A program made the position numbers and the translations under genes. This document shows positions 58,576-64,000 of a DNA stretch of 64,000 nt, in pieces (positions within the stretch are counted from its first letter, which is position 1; the number at the start of each line of letters is the position of its first letter). The DNA comes from Conus ventricosus (Eukaryota > Mollusca > Gastropoda > Neogastropoda > Conidae): the NCBI GenBank assembly GCA_018398815.1, contig CM031601.1, positions 35,120,812 to 35,184,811 on the forward strand, read 5' to 3'. Under the pieces are notes generated by a model that did no database searches, was not told the DNA's origin, and saw nothing but the letters and a program-made list of their open reading frames with translations.

Positions 58576-58907
58576 TATAAAACGTGTAAACCTTGAAACT
58601 CCAGACAGCACCAGTGTCTCACTGCTGACGGGTCGGTTCTCTTGCTGTCGCGAACGACTGAAAAAGTGGAGGGAAAAGAAAGAAGAAAGAACTGACCACA
58701 AAAACTGCTTCGTTGCCTCCTTTGCTTTTTTTATTGTCCAATATTTCGGTTCTTTCTGGACCTTCTTCTGGGACAACGAAAACCTAACAACGAATCAGCG
58801 CATGTTTTCATTTCCAATTAAACTCCAGCACACAAGCGCTAAAACGATCAGGTAGCACACCCGGTATAATGTGCATGCACGTACGTATGTACATGTGTGC
58901 AAGTACC
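58576..58907 (-). repeat. Possible Penelope-type terminal fragment
   Basis: On the - strand GTCCCAGAAGAAGGTCCAGA followed by AAGAACCGAAATATTGGAC and ATAAAAAAAGC near 58730-58775. The order AGAAGA, short hairpin (GGTC/GAACC), CGAAA recalls the Penelope-type terminal motif elsewhere in this window. Evidence is only this short motif. Confidence 0.35.
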
Positions 58908-59142
58908 TTATAATCTTGGTGTTTTATCTGGTGCTTTTAGTGCCGAAACATTGGATATGATATCAAACGTAAATGAGACACGAACCGGTTGTGCGGTCCA
59001 CGTTTCCCCACCCCCCCCCCCCCCCCCCCCCCCACTTTATTTACACACAAACATAACTGAACAATTTAGTAGCGGGGGAAAACAAGTACAGGCTAACAAC
59101 TCTTCCGTCATTACATTAATGACTGCAAAGATTTAAAAAATA

Positions 59143-59146
<4 letters not shown>

Positions 59147-59208
<62 letters not shown>
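59147..59208. repeat. Poly-G run of about 62 bases
   Basis: An almost uninterrupted homopolymer (one A near its end at 59209). It lies inside the hammerhead repeat at the place where the sister copy (63609-63655) also has a long G run. Its true length in the genome is uncertain. Confidence 0.9.
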
Positions 59209-59209
<1 letters not shown>

Positions 59210-59342
59210 GGACATAGAAAGGAAGAAAGTGAGAACAAAGGTCAGGAAATATGGTATAAATGTTAAAAACCCTCTGCTAGCAGCATATGGGAACCATCGT
59301 AATTCTCATGAAACAGCTTAATTCATATTGCCTGCTCCTAGA

Positions 59343-59371
59343 CCTTCCGTCCGCTGGATAGGACTCATCAG
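59343..59371 (-). ncRNA. Hammerhead-like motif 3 (degenerate)
   Basis: The - strand reads CTGATGAGTCC, loop, GGACGGAAGG. The CTGATGAG box and helix II (GTCC/GGAC) are intact, but the CGAAA box is CGGAA, an A-to-G change at a core position, so it is probably inactive. Confidence 0.5.
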
Positions 59372-59873
59372 GGAGATACGGCTGTTCGTGTTTGTGCTCC
59401 CTTAGCATCACAAGGAGATACACCACAGTCATAAATCCTGTGGTGTTCTCACCACCAAGGGTTCAAAAAAAGAAACCAACAGCGCCCAAAGCAGTCAGCA
59501 AAAGGTAGTAAAAGTAAAACAAAAAGAAAGTGTTTGAAGGAAAGAAATTGCTGAAAAACTAAAATCACCATATAAGCATTACAAAGTGTAGGGGAAAATC
59601 TTTGAGCCTATGCTTGAGGATCCATTCAAGGATGCAAGGGAGGTCAAAAGATGTCCTAAAGTCCGAGTGGCCAGCTCTGCTGTTTAACAACTTAAGTATT
59701 GTTAGCAGCTAAGAATTGTGCAGAACAGCCTTTACTTGGATATCCTAAGAGATGCAATCTCCACTAATTGACCAAACAGTATCATGCTGAAAAAAAAATT
59801 AGTAGTGGGGGAAAAACAAGTGCAGCTAACAATTCTTCCGTCATTATATTAATGACTTGGCAAAGATTTCAAC

Positions 59874-59883
59874 ACACACACAC

Positions 59884-59949
<66 letters not shown>

Positions 59950-59972
59950 AGAGAGAGAGAGAGAGAGAGAGA

Positions 59973-60005
<33 letters not shown>

Positions 60006-60034
60006 CAGAGAGAGACAGACAGACAGAGAAAGAG

Positions 60035-60065
<31 letters not shown>

Positions 60066-60080
60066 GAGAGAGAGAGAGAG
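59874..60080. repeat. (CA)n-(GA)n-(GACA)n microsatellite
   Basis: CA to about 59946, GA to about 59985, then GACAGA and CAGA units to 60080. Confidence 0.95.
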
Positions 60081-60704
60081 ATGAGCAAAAGCATGCTCTC
60101 TAGGAATCGTGCCTGGCTCCACGCTTGTAGAGTGGACTGACCCAGGCGCCGCAGAATACAAACAACGAGCAGGGATAAAAGCAGGGGTGAGCTTTTGTCC
60201 CTATACCCTTTGCTGACGAAGTTGTATCTCAGCGCAAAACTTTAAAAAGCTTAATTTAAAGAAAAGAAAAAGCAAATAAAAAGAATGGCTAAAACTGTCA
60301 TTTTTGTTTTAAAGAGAGAAATGTAATTTTCCCTTGTCTTGAGTGCTCGTGTCTCTCTTTTGAAGACACTGTCTGTATAGGCATGAGGATCTAGCCACAT
60401 TTTGGCAGTTTGTCCTTTGCTTTGTGTGGAAGTATTTCTCACCAGTAGGGAAACAAGATCCAGTGGTAAGCCTGGTAAGCTTTGAACAGTACAAAACACT
60501 TGTCGCATGCTGGTCCTGCCAATTTCCACTTTGGGGGAACAAGAAAACACACAGACCACTTACTGCAGAAGGATTATTTCCCGTGCCCTCTTCCCCTTAC
60601 ACGCAAGTCTGGCTGTTTTTAGTCATGAAGCTTTTACTAAGATGCATGTTTGGTGTTTCCTCCGCTCCTGCATAAAGAGGAGGCATTAGGATCAGGCAAT
60701 ATTC

Positions 60705-60707
<3 letters not shown>
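60081..60707. other. No recognisable gene
   Basis: Mixed sequence. Frames up to ~100 codons on the - strand (60251-60559) have no family features. No lipoxygenase exon was found here. Confidence 0.4.
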
Positions 60708-60783
<76 letters not shown>

Positions 60784-60990
60784 CCTCTCGCTCTCTCTAC
60801 GCGCGCTTTGGTGTGGGGTCGTGCGTGGTGTATGTTATAAAAGCCCGTTAATCCAGATGCCCTACCCTACTATTCTGGGAGGGGTGTGTGTGTGCGCGCG
60901 CGCACGTGAGTGTGTATGTATGTTCGTGTGTGTGTGTGTGTGTGTGGTGTGTGTGTGTGTGTGTGTGTGCGTGTGTGTGTGTTGTGTGTG
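60708..60990. repeat. (CTGT)n-(CT)n and (GT)n microsatellites
   Basis: CTGT at 60708-60733, CT to about 60797, a short unique stretch, then GT-rich from 60884 to 60990. Confidence 0.95.
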
Positions 60991-61079
60991 GTTGTAAGCG
61001 CCTGTTCATTTCGGATGTGCTTGCTGTATTAGTGACGTGATTAAAAGTCCGTGTTGTGTGTGTGCGTGTTGTTGTTTTT

Positions 61080-62270
61080 TTGAACATGTGGATTCATCCA
61101 AAAGTCTGAAGACCCTTTAATTCAGCTTCCTTCTTATTATCGTCGTTAAAATCGTTGCCACTCAATTGTAACATGGTAGAGTCTGCGTTTTATAGAACAA
61201 CGATTACAAAAAAACATGATGACGAAATGAATGAAGAAATCCATTAAATTCAGAACAAGATCTCAAAGGCGTATAAAATCTGACTCCCATTTAAAGTAAA
61301 AAATGGTCAAGTCTGGTTTTTAAAAACGGTCAAATTTAGAAACAATATGGAATGATGACGAGTGGATAATATAACAAAAAAACTAAAAAAAAATAACGGC
61401 AAAATATAACGTTACTCAAGTGTTTATAATCGGGTACAATATGGGAATAACGGTTTTTAACGTCACTGCACTATGGAAGGCCATGTCGAGTGTGTAACCT
61501 ATACCAAATTTTATATCCATGATACGGAAAATAGGTTTAATGGGTTATTGGGTAATTTGAAACGGGCATTTATCTATGGCTAAAGCGTATGCCCATTTAT
61601 CAATCGGGTATGGAAGAATAATGGTTTTTAACGTCAATTTTAAACACTATATGGAAGAGCGATTTGTGTGTGATAACCTTTCTATATACCAACAAATTTC
61701 ATTAAAATCCACCAATATATAAAAACAATAACGGTTTCAACGGTTATTTAACCGATGTACACTTTTGAAACTGGTATTTTAGTCCCCACTGGGCTAAAGC
61801 CTGCATACATACCAAATTTCATCGAAGTCGGACAATACGTCAAGAAAAACGGTTTTTAACGGTTACGTTTTGAAACACTATATAGAAGTGCCATTTGTGT
61901 GTGATAACCTTTCTATATACCAAATTTCATTAAAGTTTACCTATATATAAAAAATGACGGCAAATTAACGGTTTTTAACGGTTTTTTAATCGATTTTACA
62001 GCATTACGTCACTTACATAAGGAAAGAAGTTCCAATTTGTCACAAGATCACCCAAACCGCTTATAAATCGGCCAAGTAATTTATGTGATATTCAATAAAG
62101 AAGAAAACTGTTTTGGGCCGTTATAGCCGTTAGTAACGGCTATTCTGGTAAAATAAAACACCGGGCATCATCCGTGACCCATAATGAACATTCCTACATA
62201 TTTTCAGAAAGATCGGCCCAGAAGTTTTGTTCTGGAGCGAGTGGAACACATTTTGACCACGGACAGACAC
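61080..62270. repeat. AT-rich degenerate repeat with TAACGGTTTTTAACG phrases
   Basis: Phrases such as AACGGTTTTTAACG, TGTGATAACCTTTCTATATA and ACCAAATTTCATTAAAGT recur at irregular spacing (for example 61665 and 61896; 61690 and 61920). It looks like a decayed, internally repeated non-coding element. There is no open frame of note. Confidence 0.55.
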
Positions 62271-62446
62271 ACAGACATACAGACAGCATTTCTTCGTTCC
62301 CATTGTAAAGTTCTCCATGTTCTATAAGAACTGGGAGTACAAAAATGAAATTTTGATAGCTAGACATCCCTCTTTTTGTACTCCCAGTTCTTATAGAACA
62401 GGGAATACTTTACAATGGGAACGAAGAAATGCTGTCTGTGTCTGTG
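62270..62446. repeat. Long hairpin, ~75-bp arms
   Basis: 62283-62345 (AGCATTTCTTCGTTCCCATT... to GGGAGTACAAAAA) pairs with 62372-62436 with few mismatches around a loop of about 28 bases. (CAGA)n on the outer left and (CTGT)n on the outer right extend the pairing. It is probably the fold-back end of the preceding AT-rich element. Confidence 0.85.
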
Positions 62447-62469
62447 AGTCTGTGTGTGTGTGTGTGTGT

Positions 62470-62514
<45 letters not shown>

Positions 62515-62674
62515 TTCATTTAACGTCTATCCACTATTCGTGATATTAGACACACACAAAAAGTGAATGTGTACGAAAGTAATTGCGAGCGTGCACATAA
62601 TGTGTGTATGTGTATATGTATGGGTGCGCGTGCACGCGAATGTGTGTGTTGTGTGTGTGTGTGTGTGTGTGTGT

Positions 62675-62710
<36 letters not shown>
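62440..62710. repeat. (TG)n microsatellites
   Basis: TG runs at 62452-62513 and 62641-62709, with a short unique segment between. Confidence 0.95.
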
Positions 62711-62711
<1 letters not shown>

Positions 62712-62826
62712 TGAGAGAGTTATGGATGTGTAAGTGTGTGAATATCTTTACACAAGTCATAGAGAGATTAACATGAAACAAAATACTTATAACCAACAAC
62801 TTACTAATCAATTAAACAAATCTTAA

Positions 62827-62950
62827 ATAAATGTTAGCGAACCGCCCAGAGAACGTGGACAAACGAGTCACAAGACAAAACACAACGCGTTTCGACCTCT
62901 AGGTCTTCGTCGGGTGATAAATAAACGAATAAAACAACGAAAATTCACTT
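62827..62950 (-). repeat. Penelope-type terminal repeat fragment with hammerhead-like motif
   Basis: On the - strand CGACGAAGACCTAGAGGTCG followed by AAACGCGTTGTGTTTTGTC, then ACTCGTTTGTCCACGTTCTC. It has the same layout as both arms at 4340-4745 (GAAGACC..GGTC, AAACG, GTCTTG). The hairpin GACC-TAGA-GGTC and GAAA are intact, but the CTGA box reads CCGACGA here. Confidence 0.55.
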
Positions 62951-63146
62951 AGCTTTGATCGCTTCAGATCGCTTAGGGTTCAGCGCAAGGAAAGTCAAAA
63001 CGGATGACAGTATTAAAGAAAACAAAAAAGAGTAATTTTCTATTAAGATTAAAATTCTCTTTGATTCTTTTAATATCAAACTGTTCTTTATAGACGTGAT
63101 CTACCATACTATATTCAAACCTTTCCAGATATGCGACTTAACCAAG

Positions 63147-63356
63147 TTACACTGTCATGTACTGATAAGGCGAAATCAAACAGTTCTGAATCAAAACTAT
63201 TTTGGCTCCACGTTTAGCTGCCCTGTCTACTTTTTCATTATAATGAAAAGAACAATGTGAAGGAATCCAACAAAAAGCTACATGGGTTCCTCTTGCAATT
63301 AACATGTGTATCTTACAACTTATCTCTATGACTTCACGTTTAGCAGCCTGTATTTG
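63147..63356 (-). pseudogene. LINE RNase H remnant
   Basis: A - strand frame of 69 codons plus stop (TAA at 63149-63147) reads AAKREVIEISCKIHMLIARG, then HVAFCWIPSHCSFHYNEKVD and RAAKRGAKIVLIQN. W-(I/V)-P-S-H ... N-E-x-(V/A)-D-x-A-A is the C-terminal signature of the RNase H domain found in I/Jockey-type LINEs and related elements. No start or RT part is nearby, so it is a fragment. A related C-terminal tail may continue to about 62970 in broken frames. Confidence 0.7.
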
Positions 63357-63375
63357 TCAAAAAATTTAATGGAAA

Positions 63376-63607
63376 CTTATAACTGGTGTTTTAATCTGGC
63401 TTTAGTGCCGAAACATTGAAAGAAATCAAACGTATATGAGACTACGAACCGGTTGTGCGGACCACTACCCCCCCACCCCCCCCCCCCCCTCCCCCCCACT
63501 TTATTACACACAAACATAACTGCACAATTTAGTACGGTGGAAAACAAGACACTAACACTCTTCCGTCATACATTAATGACTGCAAAGATTCAAAAATAAA
63601 ACATTGG

Positions 63608-63639
<32 letters not shown>

Positions 63640-64000
63640 GGGGGGGGGGGTGGGGGGTTGGGGTCGGTGAGGACCGAATAGAATACAGAGCTCCCAACGT
63701 ACCGGAAATATGTATACATGTTAAACCCTCTAGCTATCAGCATATGGAACATCGTAATTCATCATGAAACACGCATATTCATAATGCCTGCTCCACTACC
63801 TTTCCGCGTCCGCAGAGGAATATGACTCAACCGGGAGATACGGCAGATCGTTGTTTGTGCTCCCTTAGCAACACAAGGAGAAACAACCACAGTCTCTAAT
63901 CCAAGTGTGTATTCTCCACCCCCCCAGGTTTCAAAAAACGAATCCCACCAGCGCCCAAAGCCTTCAGTCAAAAGTATAAAAGTAAAACAAACAAAAATAT
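63376..64000 (-). mobile_element. Hammerhead-bearing repeat, locus 3 (cut by window end)
   Basis: It follows 58908-59515 in order: TTTAGTGCCGAAACATTG, ACGAACCGGTTGTGCGG, poly-C, CTTCCGTCATACATTAATGACT, poly-G (63609-63655), ATCGTAATTC, and a degraded hammerhead segment at about 63795-63835 (- strand TTGAGTC...GGACGCGGAAAGG). It has more indels than locus 2. Confidence 0.7.

Larger units (their letters stand above)
58908..59873 (-). mobile_element. Hammerhead-bearing repeat, locus 2
   Basis: Reverse-complement copy of the 24629 repeat. The tail segment appears twice (TTCCGTCATTA.ATTAATGACT at about 59104 and 59837, about 733 apart), so the copy is again head-to-tail. The hammerhead segment is 59343-59371 on the - strand. 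An AAATAAAG-like end (complement near 59030) is followed by poly-C/poly-G tracts. 58908-59515 is also closely repeated at 63376-64000. Confidence 0.75.

Noticed and set aside
44213..64000. Further lipoxygenase exons downstream of exon C
   Set aside because: I looked on the + strand for the next conserved segment (tyrosine-rich, RDDG) and for a phase-0 acceptor with it, and found none.

Overview
This is a eukaryotic, repeat-saturated, gene-poor window. The dense (AC)n, (AG)n, (ACGC)n and (ATC)n microsatellites, the many minisatellites and the mix of Penelope-like, CR1/Rex1-like, Gmr1-like and MULE elements fit a marine invertebrate. I would guess a mollusc, probably a gastropod, but that is inference. 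Many single-base indels, often in homopolymers, break otherwise good coding frames. They could be element decay or long-read consensus errors.

The only host gene I recognise is a lipoxygenase on the + strand. Three consecutive exons of its catalytic domain are visible: 20539-20656, 42123-42215 and 44152-44212. Their splice phases join and the protein order is right. The introns are about 21.5 kb and 1.9 kb, and the gene continues beyond both sides of what I can recognise. Almost everything else in the window lies inside or upstream of this gene.

1-5.1 kb: microsatellites, a duplicated ~0.6 kb repeat with an (ATC)n tail, a 61-bp and an 80-bp tandem array, and an inverted pair of Penelope-type terminal repeats. 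5.1-20.5 kb: a 32/41-bp minisatellite that runs up to the first exon and is split by a 13.9-kb Ty3/Gypsy LTR element on the - strand. That element has 2.16-kb LTRs, a TAGAT target duplication, a tRNA-Pro-type primer site and the gene order protease-integrase-RT-RNase H, as in the Gmr1 group. A 2.7-kb solo LTR (target duplication GTTTC) is nested in it.

20.7-42.1 kb (long intron): a tRNA-derived SINE, a tandemly arranged ~712-bp repeat with hammerhead-ribozyme core sequence, a 21-copy nearly perfect 60-bp satellite, a decayed LINE, a 3-kb 42-bp minisatellite, a Penelope-like element with GIY-YIG endonuclease, and a CR1/Rex1-like LINE. 42.2-43.8 kb: a 56-bp minisatellite made from the exon end plus its splice donor. 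44.2-46.3 kb: CAG-type repeat and a 50-bp array.

46.35-57.6 kb: a Mutator-like (MULE) transposon with 9-bp target duplication and what looks like a spliceosomal intron in its transposase. The intron holds a LINE, which itself holds a 3.5-kb element with 1.2-kb terminal repeats. 57.6-64 kb: microsatellites, two further inverted copies of the hammerhead repeat, a 62-bp poly-G run, a long hairpin and a LINE RNase H remnant.

The most unusual signal is that two minisatellites begin at exon-intron junctions of the same gene and carry the splice acceptor or donor in nearly every unit.
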